This document shows, one piece after another, positions 35,868-45,372 of a stretch of DNA of 64,000 nt. Position numbers and translations under genes: made by a program. The notes below the pieces were generated by a model, which worked only from the letters and a program-made list of their open reading frames with translations, was not told the DNA's origin and did not search any database. Source of the DNA: Pseudomonas azotoformans (GTDB lineage: Bacteria > Pseudomonadota > Gammaproteobacteria > Pseudomonadales > Pseudomonadaceae); the NCBI RefSeq assembly GCF_001579805.1, contig NZ_CP014546.1, positions 1,736,001-1,800,000 of the forward strand, read 5' to 3'. Position 1 is the stretch's first letter. Every line of letters starts with the position of its first letter.

Positions 35868-36139
35868 AAATAATCTCCTTGATGCAGCCAGCAGCAATCG
35901 CTCCGGCCCCTTGGCGCAGGCAAGCGCGGTGGGCCGAACAGAACGATTCAGTGAATAGCCGGGATAGGATCCAATCCTCTGGGCGCTAGATAAGAGGGTT
36001 GGGCGCGGAGCGTCAATGGCGGCAAAGGGCTAAACGGCGGGTTTGGAGATATTCAGAAGGGTCTGACTGGTGCGGGGATATTCGCGCGGGTGTGGTGGGG
36101 TGTTTTGCAGGTTGGAATGAGGACTTCGTGTAGGAACAG

Positions 36140-36179
36140 GCTTTGTATGGGAGCTGGCAAGCCAGCTCCCATACAAAGC
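36140..36179. repeat. Strong palindrome downstream of the cystine transporter operon
   Basis: An almost perfect inverted repeat, with arms of 18 bases from GCTTTGTATGGGAGCTGG to its complement around a short loop. It abuts the stop of the minus-strand ATPase gene, so it can serve as its terminator, and its TGGGAGCTGGC core resembles REP elements. The rest of the 313-base gap 35868-36180 shows nothing else recognisable. Confidence 0.75.
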
Positions 36180-36180
36180 T

Positions 36181-36927
36181 TCAGTGGGCGAGGAATTTGC
36201 TCAGAAACTGCTGGGTGCGCTCTTCCTTGGGGTTGGCAAACAACGCCTTGGCGTCGCCTTGTTCCACGATCACGCCCTTGTCGAAGAAGATCACCCGGTT
36301 GGCCACATCCCGCGCAAAGCTCATCTCGTGGGTGACGATGACCATGGTACGGTTTTCTTCGGCGAGGCTGCGGATGGTTGCCAGTACTTCACCCACCAGT
36401 TCCGGGTCGAGGGCCGAGGTGGGCTCGTCGAACAGAATCACCTCCGGTTCCATGGCCAACGCACGGGCAATCGCCACGCGTTGTTGCTGACCGCCCGACA
36501 GGCGCCGTGGATAGGCGTCTTCCTTGCCCGCCAGGCCGACCCTGGCGAGCAGCTTGCGACCCAGGGCGTCAGCCGCCTCCCGTGGCATCTTCTTGACCAC
36601 GATAGGGCCTTCGATGACGTTTTCCAGCGCCGTTCGGTGGGGGAACAGGTTGAAGCTCTGGAACACAAAACCCACGTGCTGGCGCAGGCGCCGCACCAGG
36701 CTGGCCTGCTGGTTGATCGGCTTGCTGCTGTCGATCTCGATGTCGCCCACCTTGATGCGACCGCTGGTGGGTTGTTCGAGGAAATTCAGGCAGCGCAGGA
36801 AGGTGGTCTTGCCGGAACCGCTGGGGCCGATGATGGCGATGACTTCGCCTTCCTTGACCTCCAGGTCGATGCCGTTGAGGACCACCTGACCCTTGAATTG
36901 TTTGGTCAGTTTTTCAACCACGATCAT
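36181..36927 (-). CDS. tcyN: L-cystine ABC transporter ATP-binding protein TcyN-like
   Basis: A 248-residue polar amino-acid ATPase. Walker A GPSGSGKT is at residues 34-41, with L-S-G-G-Q-Q-Q-R, Walker [14 protein letters not shown] and the switch T-H-E-M-S-F. The gene starts three bases after the permease stop. With the permease, the binding protein and the D-cysteine desulfhydrase it forms the cystine uptake cluster; the same order (FliY/TcyJ, TcyL, TcyN, DcyD) is known from enterobacteria. A strong palindrome follows. Confidence 0.9.
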   Translation of the reverse strand: MIVVEKLTKQFKGQVVLNGIDLEVKEGEVIAIIGPSGSGKTTFLRCLNFLEQPTSGRIKVGDIEIDSSKPINQQASLVRRLRQHVGFVFQSFNLFPHRTALENVIEGPIVVKKMPREAADALGRKLLARVGLAGKEDAYPRRLSGGQQQRVAIARALAMEPEVILFDEPTSALDPELVGEVLATIRSLAEENRTMVIVTHEMSFARDVANRVIFFDKGVIVEQGDAKALFANPKEERTQQFLSKFLAH

Positions 36928-36930
36928 GCT

Positions 36931-37596
36931 TCAGGACTCCAGGTCATGCCGGTTGACCCGGTCTTCCAGGCGATTCTGCAAATGCGCCAGGATGCTCGCC
37001 AAAATCCAGTAGATCAGGGCAGCGGAGAGATACATGGTGAAGATTTCGAAGGTCCGTGCCGACACCAGTTGCGCCTGGCGGAACAGCTCGGGCACTTGGA
37101 TGGTAGCGGCCAGCGCCGTGTCCTTGACCAGCGAAATGAAGCTGTTGCCCAGCGGCGGCAAGGCCGTGCGCATGGCCTGCGGCAGGATGGCCCGGCGCAG
37201 GGTCTGCGCACGGGTCATGCCGATACTGGCCGCAGCTTCCCATTGGCCGCGCTCGATGGAACCGATGGCGGCGCGCAGGATTTCACAGGCATAGGCGGCC
37301 ATGTTCAGCGAAAAGCCGATCATGGCCGCCGGGATCGGATCCAGCTCGATGCCCACTTGCGGCAAGCCGTAGTAGATCAAGAACAGCTGTACCAGCAAGG
37401 GCGTGCCGCGAAAGAACGACACGTAGACTCGGGCGAGCCAGCTCACCAGCTTGAAGCGCGACAGGCGCATCAAGGCCAGGCCGAAGCCCAGCAGCAAACC
37501 GAAAAACATCCCGCCGAGGCTGAGGATCACCGTGTAGTACGCGCCCTTGAGCAGAAAGGGCGCGGAGTCCAGCGCGAGTTGGAAACCTGCTTCCAT
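36931..37596 (-). CDS. tcyL: L-cystine ABC transporter permease TcyL-like
   Basis: A 221-residue HisM-type permease with about five membrane segments and the ATPase-contact loop G-Q-W-E-A-A-A-S-I-G-M-T-R-A-Q. Its ATG overlaps the stop of the binding-protein gene by one base (TAATG). Assignment to cystine rests on linkage to the binding protein and to dcyD. Confidence 0.9.
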   Translation of the reverse strand: MEAGFQLALDSAPFLLKGAYYTVILSLGGMFFGLLLGFGLALMRLSRFKLVSWLARVYVSFFRGTPLLVQLFLIYYGLPQVGIELDPIPAAMIGFSLNMAAYACEILRAAIGSIERGQWEAAASIGMTRAQTLRRAILPQAMRTALPPLGNSFISLVKDTALAATIQVPELFRQAQLVSARTFEIFTMYLSAALIYWILASILAHLQNRLEDRVNRHDLES

Positions 37597-38390
37597 TATT
37601 GAGTGACGTCAGCGTTGAAGTACTTCTCAGACAGCTTCTTCAAGGTGCCGTCGGCGCGCAGTTTGTCGAGGGCCTTGTTCACCGCGTCGAGCAGTTCTGG
37701 CTCGCCTTTGCGCAGGGCAATACCGGCTTCCTGACGGGAGAAGGCGTCGCCGGCTGCGGCGGTGTCAGGGGCTTTCTTGGCGTATTCCAGGGCGGCCAGG
37801 CGGTCGATCAGGATGGCGTCGATACGGCCGATGCGCAGGTCCTGGAACTTGGTCGGGTCGTCGTTGTAAGTCTTGATGAGGGCTTTAGGCTGATTGTCCT
37901 TGAGCCATTGTTCGTAGTTGGTGCCCAGGCCCACACCGACTTTCTTGCCGGCCAGGTCGTCGGCGGTCTTGATCGCGTCAACGTTCTTCTTCAGGACCAG
38001 TGCCTGGATACCGGAGACGGTGTAAGGCTTGGAGAAATCGTACTTTTTCTTGCGCTCTTCAGAGATGGTCACTTGGTTGACCACGGCGTCCAGACGCTTG
38101 GATTCCAGGGCGGCGAGGATGCCATCCCATGGAGTGGCCTGCAGCTTGACCTTCACGCCCAGCTCCTTGGCCAGGGCTTCGGACAGCTCCACTTCGAAAC
38201 CGCTGAGCTTGCCGCTTTCATCGACGAAGCTGAACGGTGGGTAGGTGCCTTCCAGGCCGATTTTGATCTCGCCTGCTTTCTTGATGCTGTCCAGCTGTTC
38301 GCCAGCGACTGCTTGGCCGATCAGGCCAGCGCCGAGTGCCAGGCCCAAAGTGCCAACCAACAACGTGCGACGGAATACGGAAATAGTCAT
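37596..38390 (-). CDS. tcyJ: L-cystine-binding protein TcyJ (FliY)-like
   Basis: A 264-residue periplasmic binding protein with a signal peptide ending near G-Q-A-V-A-G-E. Family blocks are visible: G-T-Y-P-P-F-S-F-V-D, G-F-E-V-E-L-S-E-A-L-A, and the C-terminal L-R-A-D-G-T-L-K-K-L-S-E-K-Y-F. It is the first gene of the operon. Upstream on its strand is an AT-rich promoter region with the inverted repeat at 38533-38551, consistent with sulfur-limitation control. Confidence 0.9.
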   Translation of the reverse strand: MTISVFRRTLLVGTLGLALGAGLIGQAVAGEQLDSIKKAGEIKIGLEGTYPPFSFVDESGKLSGFEVELSEALAKELGVKVKLQATPWDGILAALESKRLDAVVNQVTISEERKKKYDFSKPYTVSGIQALVLKKNVDAIKTADDLAGKKVGVGLGTNYEQWLKDNQPKALIKTYNDDPTKFQDLRIGRIDAILIDRLAALEYAKKAPDTAAAGDAFSRQEAGIALRKGEPELLDAVNKALDKLRADGTLKKLSEKYFNADVTQ

Positions 38391-38532
38391 GAAGAGCCCC
38401 TGTGTTTTTTGTGTTGTGCGAAGCAGGTGACGCGGTAGTCGTATCCTGCCTTAAAGCGCGTAGCGCGTCTTCGCCTACGGCGCGATGATAAAGCCGGTTT
38501 TTAAGACTTGAAAATAATATTAAATCATTCGT

Positions 38533-38551
38533 TTATTCTTTTATGGAATAA
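38533..38551. promoter_or_regulatory. Candidate sulfur-response site upstream of tcyJ
   Basis: TTATTC at 38533-38538 faces GGAATAA at 38545-38551 across a short AT spacer. The same TTATTCC word occurs at 11629 (hydrolase), 13277 (orphan metQ, complementary strand) and 39628 (dcyD/epsC). CysB binds AT-rich sites in related promoters; assigning this site to CysB is inference. Confidence 0.35.
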
Positions 38552-38565
38552 CATGGTCAGCATTT

Positions 38566-39558
38566 TTAGAACGCCGAGTCATAGGCGAACAACGCTGGCG
38601 CGCCACCGGTATGCAGGAAAATAATCGGCCCGTCCTCAATCCGTTGACGCCCGATGCCATCCAGCAAGCCGGCCATGGCCTTGCCAGTGTAGACCGGGTC
38701 CAGCAGCAGGCCTTCCTGGCTCGCCAGCAGCTTGACCGCCGCCAAGGTGCCGGCGTTCGGTTCGCCGTAGCGCGGGCCGAAGTACTCGTCCCACAGGATC
38801 ACCTTGAAGGCCTCTGGAATTTTTACCCCCAGCAATTCGGCAGTGCGTTCGGCCAGGCCTTCTACTTTTGGGCGCTGGGCTTCTTCGGTGCGCGAGACGG
38901 TCACGCCGATCACAGGCAGGCTCGGTAACACTTCGCTCAAGGCCAACGCCAAGCCACTGTGGGTCCCCGCGCTGCCGGAGGCCAGGACCACGGCGGCGAA
39001 CTCGATGCCACTGTCTTCGATCTGCCCGGCCAGCTCCAGCCCGGCGCGCACGTAACCCAATGCACCGAGGGCATTGGAGCCGCCGATCGGCACCAGGTAG
39101 GGCTTCTTGCCGTTGCTGCGCAGGCGGTCGGCGAGGGCGTTGAGCTGGTCGTCGATGTTGTCGAGGTTCTCGACCAATTCCACCTTGGCGTCGAACAACT
39201 CCAGCAGCAGGCGATTGCCGTTGCTTAGGTAATTGGGGTCTTCGGTGCCGGTGGGATTTTCCAGCAGGGCGACGCAGCCCAGACCGAGCTTGGCCGCCAG
39301 CGCGGCAGTCTGGCGCACGTGGTTGGACTGGATCGCGCCGGCTGTCACCAGGGTGTCGGCGCCTTGAGCGATGGCATCGGCGGCGAGGTATTCGAGTTTG
39401 CGCAGCTTGTTGCCGCCCATGGCCAGCGGCGTGGTGTCGTCGCGCTTGACGTAGATATCCCTGCCCAACCAGGCCGACAGCCGCTCGAGTTTTTCCAGGG
39501 CAGTGGCGCCACCCAGCAGTTCCAGGCGGTTAAAACGGTCGAGCTGTTGTTTGATCAT
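38566..39558 (-). CDS. dcyD: D-cysteine desulfhydrase
   Basis: A 330-residue PLP enzyme of the ACC-deaminase/D-cysteine desulfhydrase family. The Schiff-base lysine is K51 in G-G-N-K-L-R-K, preceded by R-D-D-T-T-P. The phosphate loop region is near S-G-S-A-G-T-H-S-G. It releases sulfide, pyruvate and ammonia from D-cysteine. It lies just upstream of the cystine transporter genes on the same strand and is divergent from the serine acetyltransferase gene. TTATTCC lies at 39628-39634 between them. Confidence 0.92.
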   Translation of the reverse strand: MIKQQLDRFNRLELLGGATALEKLERLSAWLGRDIYVKRDDTTPLAMGGNKLRKLEYLAADAIAQGADTLVTAGAIQSNHVRQTAALAAKLGLGCVALLENPTGTEDPNYLSNGNRLLLELFDAKVELVENLDNIDDQLNALADRLRSNGKKPYLVPIGGSNALGALGYVRAGLELAGQIEDSGIEFAAVVLASGSAGTHSGLALALSEVLPSLPVIGVTVSRTEEAQRPKVEGLAERTAELLGVKIPEAFKVILWDEYFGPRYGEPNAGTLAAVKLLASQEGLLLDPVYTGKAMAGLLDGIGRQRIEDGPIIFLHTGGAPALFAYDSAF

Positions 39559-39723
39559 GGCTACGCACGGTTGATGAGTATGGGGCGACTATAGGCAGGC
39601 ACTTTTCATCGGGCAACCGTCAATCGCTTATTCCGGACGGTTCTTAGCATCACACCATTGGTTCTTAAGGGCGGCCAGGGTGCATACCGTAAAGTGATGG
39701 CCATTTCGTCAGGAGTGAATACC

Positions 39724-40650
39724 GTGAGTGAGCGTTCCAGTCATTGGCAATTACAGACCATCGTCAGCCAACTGCGCAGCGCCCGGGACCAGTGGCGAAC
39801 GCGCAATGGGCGCTTGAGTGGAGAGCATGGCGGTCGTGAGTTGCCGTCCCGCGAGGCGGTGGCGCAGATTCTAGAGTCGTTGTGCGGCGCACTGTTCCCC
39901 ATGCGCCTGGGCCCGGTGGACCTGCGTGAAGAGAGTGAAGATTTCTACGTTGGCCACACCCTCGATGTGGCGCTGAATGCCTTGCTCGGCCAGGCCCGCC
40001 TGGAGTTGCGCTACGCTGCACGCCAAGGCGCTAAAGACGACAGCGAAGTCGACACGCTTGCCATCCGCCTGATCCAGGATTTCGCCCTGGCCCTGCCGTC
40101 CCTGCGCAGTCTGTTGGACACTGACGTGCTGGCCGCCTACCACGGCGATCCGGCGGCGCGCAGCGTGGATGAAGTGCTGCTGTGCTATCCGGGCATCCTG
40201 GCGGTGATTCACCACCGCCTGGCCCACCACCTGTACCGTGCCGGCCTGCCGCTGTTGGCGCGCATCAGCGCGGAAATTGCCCACTCCGCCACCGGTATCG
40301 ATATCCATCCCGGCGCGCAGATCGGACCGAGCTTTTTCATCGACCACGGGACCGGCGTAGTGATCGGCGAAACCGCGATTATCGGCGAGCGCGTGCGCAT
40401 CTACCAAGCTGTGACGCTGGGCGCCAAGCGCTTCCCGGCAGACGAGGACGGGCAGTTGCAGAAAGGCCATCCACGCCACCCGATTGTCGAGGATGACGTG
40501 GTGATCTACGCCGGGGCGACGATCCTGGGGCGTATCACCATCGGCCAGGGCTCGACCATCGGCGGCAACGTGTGGCTGACGCGCAGCGTACCGGCGGGGG
40601 CGAATATCACCCAGGCCAACCTGCAACATGATGACGGCACGCAAAAGTGA
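39724..40650 (+). CDS. epsC: Serine O-acetyltransferase (EpsC/SrpH type)
   Basis: A 308-residue acetyltransferase giving O-acetylserine for cysteine synthesis. The N-terminal helical domain is long (about 165 residues), as in the EpsC/SrpH group. The left-handed beta-helix (about 195-295) carries D-I-H-P-G-A-Q-I-G, the catalytic D-H-G-T-G-V-V-I-G-E-T and A-V-T-L-G-A. The GTG at 39724 was chosen because AGGAG sits eight bases upstream; an ATG nine codons earlier has no ribosome site. Its position beside dcyD and cystine uptake links cystine import and cysteine synthesis. Confidence 0.92.
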   Translation: MSERSSHWQLQTIVSQLRSARDQWRTRNGRLSGEHGGRELPSREAVAQILESLCGALFPMRLGPVDLREESEDFYVGHTLDVALNALLGQARLELRYAARQGAKDDSEVDTLAIRLIQDFALALPSLRSLLDTDVLAAYHGDPAARSVDEVLLCYPGILAVIHHRLAHHLYRAGLPLLARISAEIAHSATGIDIHPGAQIGPSFFIDHGTGVVIGETAIIGERVRIYQAVTLGAKRFPADEDGQLQKGHPRHPIVEDDVVIYAGATILGRITIGQGSTIGGNVWLTRSVPAGANITQANLQHDDGTQK

Positions 40651-40749
40651 TGGCACTTCCCGTGAGCGCTGAGGACTAAGCTTGCCTTGGGCTGGCGTAG
40701 GAAATGTCTACCACTCAGCCCTGCGATTAGTCCCAGACCGCCCATCCAT

Positions 40750-40779
40750 GTTTAACTTGAATACTCGTTCAAGTTAAAC
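40750..40779. promoter_or_regulatory. Perfect 12-bp inverted repeat, candidate operator of the BCCT gene
   Basis: GTTTAACTTGAA (40750-40761) and TTCAAGTTAAAC (40768-40779) form a perfect inverted repeat with a six-base spacer, 92 bases before the transporter start. The inner TTGAA/TTCAA half-sites resemble TetR-type operators, and the right half reads C-G-T-T-C-A-A as in BetI sites of choline genes. Assignment to BetI is inference. Confidence 0.55.
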
Positions 40780-40871
40780 CCGGTGGTTCGCTGCCCGCTC
40801 ACAACAGGAGGCTTACCTTTGCTGAGTCCGTTATTTACAGCCACATCTCACTCCCTCGGGGTGCATCGTTC

Positions 40872-42872
40872 ATGAGTGCATCGTCCACCCCTACCAGCGG
40901 CCAGGTGCGCATGAACGCGCCGGTCTTCTACTTCGCCGCGACGTTTATCCTGCTGTTCGGCATCACGGTCATCGCTATCCCGCAACAGGCCGGTGCCTGG
41001 CTGCTGGCGGCGCAAAACTGGGCGGCCAACACGGTCGGCTGGTACTACATGCTGGCGATGACCCTGTATCTGGTCTTCGTGGTGGTCACCGCGTTATCGG
41101 GCTACGGCAAGATAAAACTCGGTGCCGACCACGACGAGCCCGAATTCAGTTACCTGTCCTGGGCCGGCATGCTGTTCGCCGCCGGGATCAGCATCACGCT
41201 GTTTTTCTTCTGCGTCTCCGAGCCGCTGACGCACCTGGTGCAACCGCCGCAAGGCGCGCCGATGAACGCCGATGCCGCGCGCCAGGCCATGCAGATCCTG
41301 TTTTTGCATTGGGGCCTGCACGGCTGGGGCGTGTTCGCGTTTGTCGGCATGGCCCTGGCGTATTTCGCCTACCGGCATAACCTGCCGCTGGCGTTGCGTT
41401 CGGCGCTGTACCCGCTGATCGGCAAGCGCATCAACGGTCCTATCGGTTATGCGGTGGATGGCTTCGGCATTATCGCCACGGTGTTCGGGCTTGGTGCGGA
41501 CATGGGCTTTGGGGTGCTGCACCTCAATTCCGGGCTGGACTACTTGTTTGGCATTGCCCATACCCAGTGGATCCAGGTCGGTCTGATCACGCTGATGATG
41601 GGCGCCGCGATCATCGTCGCCGTGGCCGGTGTCGATAAAGGCGTGCGCGTGATGTCCGACATCAACATGCTGCTGGCCTGTGCGTTGCTGCTGTTCGTGT
41701 TGTTCGCCGGGCCCACCCAGCACTTGCTCAACACCTTGATCCAGAATATCGGCGACTACCTGGGCGCCTTGCCGACCAAGAGTTTCGACGTGTACGCCTA
41801 CGACAAACCCAGCGACTGGCTGGGTGGTTGGACGGTGTTCTACTGGGCCTGGTGGATTGCATGGTCGCCGTTCGTGGGCCTGTTTATCGCGCGCATTTCC
41901 CGTGGCCGCACCATCCGTGAGTTCGTGTTTGGCGTGCTGCTGATCCCGCTGGGCTTCACCCTGGCGTGGATGTCGATCTTCGGCAACAGCGCCATCGACC
42001 AGGTGCTCAACCACGGTATGGCCGCACTCGGTCAGTCGGCCATCGATAACCCGTCGATGAGCCTCTACCTGCTGCTGGAAACCTACCCGTGGAGCAAAAC
42101 CGTCATCGCGGTCACGGTGTTTATCAGCTTCGTGTTCTTCGTGACCTCCGCCGATTCGGGCACCGTGGTGCTGTCCACCCTGTCGTCCAAAGGCGGCAAC
42201 GCCGATGAAGACGGGCCGAAATGGCTGCGGGTGTTCTGGGGTGCGATGACCGCGCTGGTCACCAGTGCCTTGCTGTTTGCCGGCAGCATCGATTCGCTCA
42301 AGTCGGCGGTGGTACTGACCTCGTTGCCGTTCTCGATGATCCTGCTGCTGATGATGTGGGGGCTGCATAAGGCGTTCTATCTGGAGTCGCAAAAGCAGAT
42401 CGCCCAGTTGCATTCATTGGCACCGATTTCGACGGCTCGCAAGGGGCGCGGCGGCTGGCGCCAGCGTTTGAGCCAGGCCGTGCACTTCCCGTCGCGAGAC
42501 GAGGTGTACCGTTTCCTTGACTCGACGGTGCGCCCGGCGATTGAAGAAGTGACGGCGGTGTTTGTCGAGAAGGGTTTGAATGTCGTGACGCAACCTGACC
42601 CCGCCAACGACAGTGTCAGCCTGGAAATCGGCCATGGCGAGGAGCGACCGTTCATCTACCAGGTGCAGATGCGCGGCTACTTCACGCCGTCATTTGCCCG
42701 TGGTGGGATGGGCTCCAAGGAGCTCAACAACCGTCGCTACTACCGGGCGGAAGTGCACTTGGCCGAGGGTAGCCAGGACTATGACTTGGTGGGCTATACC
42801 AAGGAACAGATCATCAACGACATCCTCGACCAGTACGAGCGTCACCTGCAGTTCCTGCACTTGGTGCGCTGA
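40872..42872 (+). CDS. betT: BCCT family choline/betaine transporter (BetT-like)
   Basis: A 666-residue carrier with about 12 membrane segments and the Trp-rich BCCT signature F-Y-W-A-W-W-I-A-W-S-P-F-V-G-L-F-I-A-R-I-S-R-G-R-T. A hydrophilic C-terminal extension of about 150 residues follows the last membrane segment, as in BetT choline carriers where it senses osmotic state. BetT is proton-coupled; the glycine-rich segment G-A-D-M-G-F-G-V-L-H-L lacks the cluster typical of betaine carriers, consistent with choline, but substrate is not proven. A perfect inverted repeat lies upstream. Confidence 0.9.
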   Translation: MSASSTPTSGQVRMNAPVFYFAATFILLFGITVIAIPQQAGAWLLAAQNWAANTVGWYYMLAMTLYLVFVVVTALSGYGKIKLGADHDEPEFSYLSWAGMLFAAGISITLFFFCVSEPLTHLVQPPQGAPMNADAARQAMQILFLHWGLHGWGVFAFVGMALAYFAYRHNLPLALRSALYPLIGKRINGPIGYAVDGFGIIATVFGLGADMGFGVLHLNSGLDYLFGIAHTQWIQVGLITLMMGAAIIVAVAGVDKGVRVMSDINMLLACALLLFVLFAGPTQHLLNTLIQNIGDYLGALPTKSFDVYAYDKPSDWLGGWTVFYWAWWIAWSPFVGLFIARISRGRTIREFVFGVLLIPLGFTLAWMSIFGNSAIDQVLNHGMAALGQSAIDNPSMSLYLLLETYPWSKTVIAVTVFISFVFFVTSADSGTVVLSTLSSKGGNADEDGPKWLRVFWGAMTALVTSALLFAGSIDSLKSAVVLTSLPFSMILLLMMWGLHKAFYLESQKQIAQLHSLAPISTARKGRGGWRQRLSQAVHFPSRDEVYRFLDSTVRPAIEEVTAVFVEKGLNVVTQPDPANDSVSLEIGHGEERPFIYQVQMRGYFTPSFARGGMGSKELNNRRYYRAEVHLAEGSQDYDLVGYTKEQIINDILDQYERHLQFLHLVR

Positions 42873-42875
42873 GGC

Positions 42876-43124
42876 TCAGGCCCTGAGGTACAGGGCCAGT
42901 GCCACCAGGGGCACGCCGAACACGCCACTGCCGATCACCAGTTCCGACACCAGGGGCTGGCCGGCAGTGACGCCCCCTACAGCGCCATTGACCACCGCCA
43001 CCCCCAACCAGATCGCCACAAAGCTGTAGGCCAGAATGTGCCGGCTCACGCCAAGCTTCTGCCCGATCAACAGCATCAGTACCAGCAGGATCAAGCCGAC
43101 GGTGATCACCAGGGTGGTGTGCAT
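42876..43124 (-). CDS. Small membrane protein, 82 residues
   Basis: An 82-residue protein with two to three hydrophobic segments (about 3-20, 30-50 and 60-80). AAGGAG lies about eight bases upstream of the ATG. It follows the DoxX gene by two bases and so is probably co-translated with it. It ends three bases from the converging BCCT stop. Longer frames upstream in this phase are shadows of the DoxX gene. Function unknown. Confidence 0.8.
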   Translation of the reverse strand: MHTTLVITVGLILLVLMLLIGQKLGVSRHILAYSFVAIWLGVAVVNGAVGGVTAGQPLVSELVIGSGVFGVPLVALALYLRA

Positions 43125-43126
43125 GT

Positions 43127-43585
43127 TCAGAGCTCCTTGCCCAGTGCGTTGTCCAGGGAATAGCGGCCAGCACCGCGAAACACCAGGTACAACGATAGCA
43201 GCGCCATCAGCACCGGGTACTCGATGCCTCGGTCGATCCACGGCCACGTCGGCCCCAGCAAGTAAGCAATGGTCAGCATCTGCACGGTCATCATGGCCGC
43301 GATCAGCCGTGTGCCCAGGCCGAGTATCAACAGCAATCCACCGACTGCTTCCAGCAAGGCCACCAGCAGGCCGATCAACTCCGCCTGCGGCAAGTGCAGG
43401 CGGTTCTGGATCAGATTGATGGAAGCCGCCATCGGATCGGCCATCGAACCATGGGCGTTGCCCAGCAATTTGGGCAGGCCGTGGGTGAGCATGATCACCC
43501 CAAAACCTGCGCGCAGCAGCGCATAGGCCAGGGGTTCGGCGTAGCGGTAAAGCGGGGCAAGTGCGGGGATCAACAAGGTTGGCAT
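43127..43585 (-). CDS. DoxX family membrane protein
   Basis: A 152-residue four-helix membrane protein of the DoxX family. The first segment contains L-L-R-A-G-F-G-V-I-M-L-T-H-G-L-P-K-L, followed by segments at about 70-95, 95-115 and 120-140. DoxX proteins are linked to redox or thiosulfate-quinone functions in some organisms; the role here is unknown. The ATG at 43585 follows GTGGAG. It lies 44 bases after the SDR stop on the same strand. Confidence 0.88.
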   Translation of the reverse strand: MPTLLIPALAPLYRYAEPLAYALLRAGFGVIMLTHGLPKLLGNAHGSMADPMAASINLIQNRLHLPQAELIGLLVALLEAVGGLLLILGLGTRLIAAMMTVQMLTIAYLLGPTWPWIDRGIEYPVLMALLSLYLVFRGAGRYSLDNALGKEL

Positions 43586-43629
43586 GATGGAGCTCCACAA
43601 AGAGAACATCGCTGGCCCGGATGTGTGAC

Positions 43630-44361
43630 TTAGACCAGCCCGCCATTGGCGCGCAGGATTTGCCCATTCACCCAGCCACCGGCCGGGCTCACCAGAAACG
43701 CCACCACGCGGGCGATATCTTCCGGTTGGCCAAGGCGTTCCAGCGGCGGCATCTTGGCCATGCCCTGGATCTGCTCTTCGCTTTTGCCGTGCAGGAACAA
43801 TTCGGTGGCGACCGGGCCTGGCGCCACGGCGTTGACAGTAATCCGGCGCCCGCGCATCTCTTTGGCGAACACTTGGGTCAGGGACTCCACCGCCGCCTTG
43901 CTGGCGATATACACCGCGTAACCTTGGAAGTTGAGGCCGACGGTGCTGCTGGAAAAGTTGACGATGCGTCCGCCGTCATTCAGGCGGGTGGCGGCTTCGC
44001 GCAGGGCGTTGAAGGTGCCACGGGTGTGGATATCGAAGTTCTGGTCGTAGAGTTCGTCGCTGTGCTGGGCCAGGGGCAGCGTCTTGAGGATGCCGGCGTT
44101 GTTGATCAGCACATCCACCTTGCCCAATTGCGCCTCGGTTTCGTCGAACAGGCGCTTGATGTCGGCGGGTTTGGCGACGTCGCCTTGGATCGCTATGGCT
44201 TGGTGGCCGGCCTGGCGCAGTTCCACTACCAGCTTCGACGCCTCGGTGGCGCTGCTGGCGTAGTTGATGGCCACGGCGTAGCCGTCGGCAGCGAGTTGCT
44301 TGGCGATGACGGCGCCAATGCCACGGGAGGCGCCGGTGATGATTGCTACTTGAGTCGTCAT
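43630..44361 (-). CDS. SDR family oxidoreductase
   Basis: A 243-residue classical short-chain dehydrogenase. The cofactor motif is T-G-A-S-R-G-I-G at residues 9-16, followed by N-N-A-G and the catalytic S...Y-x-x-x-K (in Y-I-A-S-K). The R at the end of the glycine motif and N-Y-A-S-S after strand 2 favour NADP(H). The substrate is unknown. The start follows a weak AAGGAACC. The gene is divergent from a LysR regulator 120 bases away that probably controls it. A longer upstream frame is a shadow of that regulator. Confidence 0.9.
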   Translation of the reverse strand: MTTQVAIITGASRGIGAVIAKQLAADGYAVAINYASSATEASKLVVELRQAGHQAIAIQGDVAKPADIKRLFDETEAQLGKVDVLINNAGILKTLPLAQHSDELYDQNFDIHTRGTFNALREAATRLNDGGRIVNFSSSTVGLNFQGYAVYIASKAAVESLTQVFAKEMRGRRITVNAVAPGPVATELFLHGKSEEQIQGMAKMPPLERLGQPEDIARVVAFLVSPAGGWVNGQILRANGGLV

Positions 44362-44481
44362 GATCTGGGTTCCTTGAACGGGGTGTGGAAGCAGATTCAC
44401 ATGTTTACCCAGGCCGATAAATGCGCCAGAGTTGCCTTGACTGTTCAATAATCGCCAACAATCGGCGTGTAGGAGTGCAGC

Positions 44482-45372
44482 GTGGATCAAGTCAAAGCCA
44501 TGAAGGTCTTCGTGCGGATTTACGAGCGTTCCAGCTTCACACTGGCGGCCGATGACCTGAATCTGCCCCGTGCGACCCTGACCCACACCCTCAATCAATT
44601 CGAGGCCTGGCTCGGCACGCGCTTGTTGGAACGCAGCACCCGGCGTGTGCGCCCGACCCTCGATGGCGAGGCGTATTACCAACGTTGCGTGCAGCTGCTC
44701 GCGGAGCTGGAAGAGGCCGAGCTGGCGTTCCGCAGCGTGGCGCCCAAGGGGCGTTTGCGCGTGGACCTGCACGGCACGCTGGCCAAGTATTTTGTGGTAC
44801 CGGCGCTGCCGGAGTTCATGGCGCGTTACCCGGATATCGAGCTGTCCATCAGTGAGGCGGATCGCTTTGTCGACCTGATCGCCGAGGGCGTCGATTGCGT
44901 GCTGCGTGCCGGCACCCTGGGGGATTCCGCGTTGATTGGTCGGCGCGTCGCCAACCTGCGCCAAGTGACCTGCGCGAGCCCCGCCTATCTGCGCAAATTC
45001 GGAGAACCCAAGAGCCTGGCCGAGCTGAGTGAACACCGCGCGGTGAACTACGTTTCACGCACCACGGCCAAGCTGTTTCCGTTCGAATTCATGGTCGATG
45101 GCGAGTTGCAGGAAGTGAGTATCGAAGGTGCATTGTCGGTGTTCGGCGCGGAGATTTATTCGGCCAGTGCGGTGGCCGGACTCGGCATTATCCAGTGCCC
45201 GCATTACCGCATGGCCGAGCTGATCGAGCAGGGCGTGATGCGAGAAATTCTCCAGGAAACACCGCCACCTTTGATGCCGGTATCGGTGCTGTATCCACAG
45301 AATCGACACATGTCGCCGAGGGTGCGTGTGTTCGTCGACTGGCTCGCGGAAATCTTCGAAAATGCCCGATAA
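44482..45372 (+). CDS. LysR family transcriptional regulator
   Basis: A 296-residue LysR regulator of the DmlR/CrgA-like branch. It starts MDQVKAMKVFVRIYERSSF, has the helix-turn-helix L-P-R-A-T-L-T-H-T-L-N-Q-F-E and an effector domain at about 88-295. The GTG start at 44482 is six bases after AGGAG. It is divergent from the SDR-DoxX genes, the usual LysR arrangement, so these are its likely targets. Confidence 0.9.
   Translation: MDQVKAMKVFVRIYERSSFTLAADDLNLPRATLTHTLNQFEAWLGTRLLERSTRRVRPTLDGEAYYQRCVQLLAELEEAELAFRSVAPKGRLRVDLHGTLAKYFVVPALPEFMARYPDIELSISEADRFVDLIAEGVDCVLRAGTLGDSALIGRRVANLRQVTCASPAYLRKFGEPKSLAELSEHRAVNYVSRTTAKLFPFEFMVDGELQEVSIEGALSVFGAEIYSASAVAGLGIIQCPHYRMAELIEQGVMREILQETPPPLMPVSVLYPQNRHMSPRVRVFVDWLAEIFENAR

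Noticed and set aside
41094..42413. Long minus-strand frame of 439 codons
   Set aside because: Antisense to the BCCT transporter, histidine- and glutamine-rich, with no ribosome site or domain.
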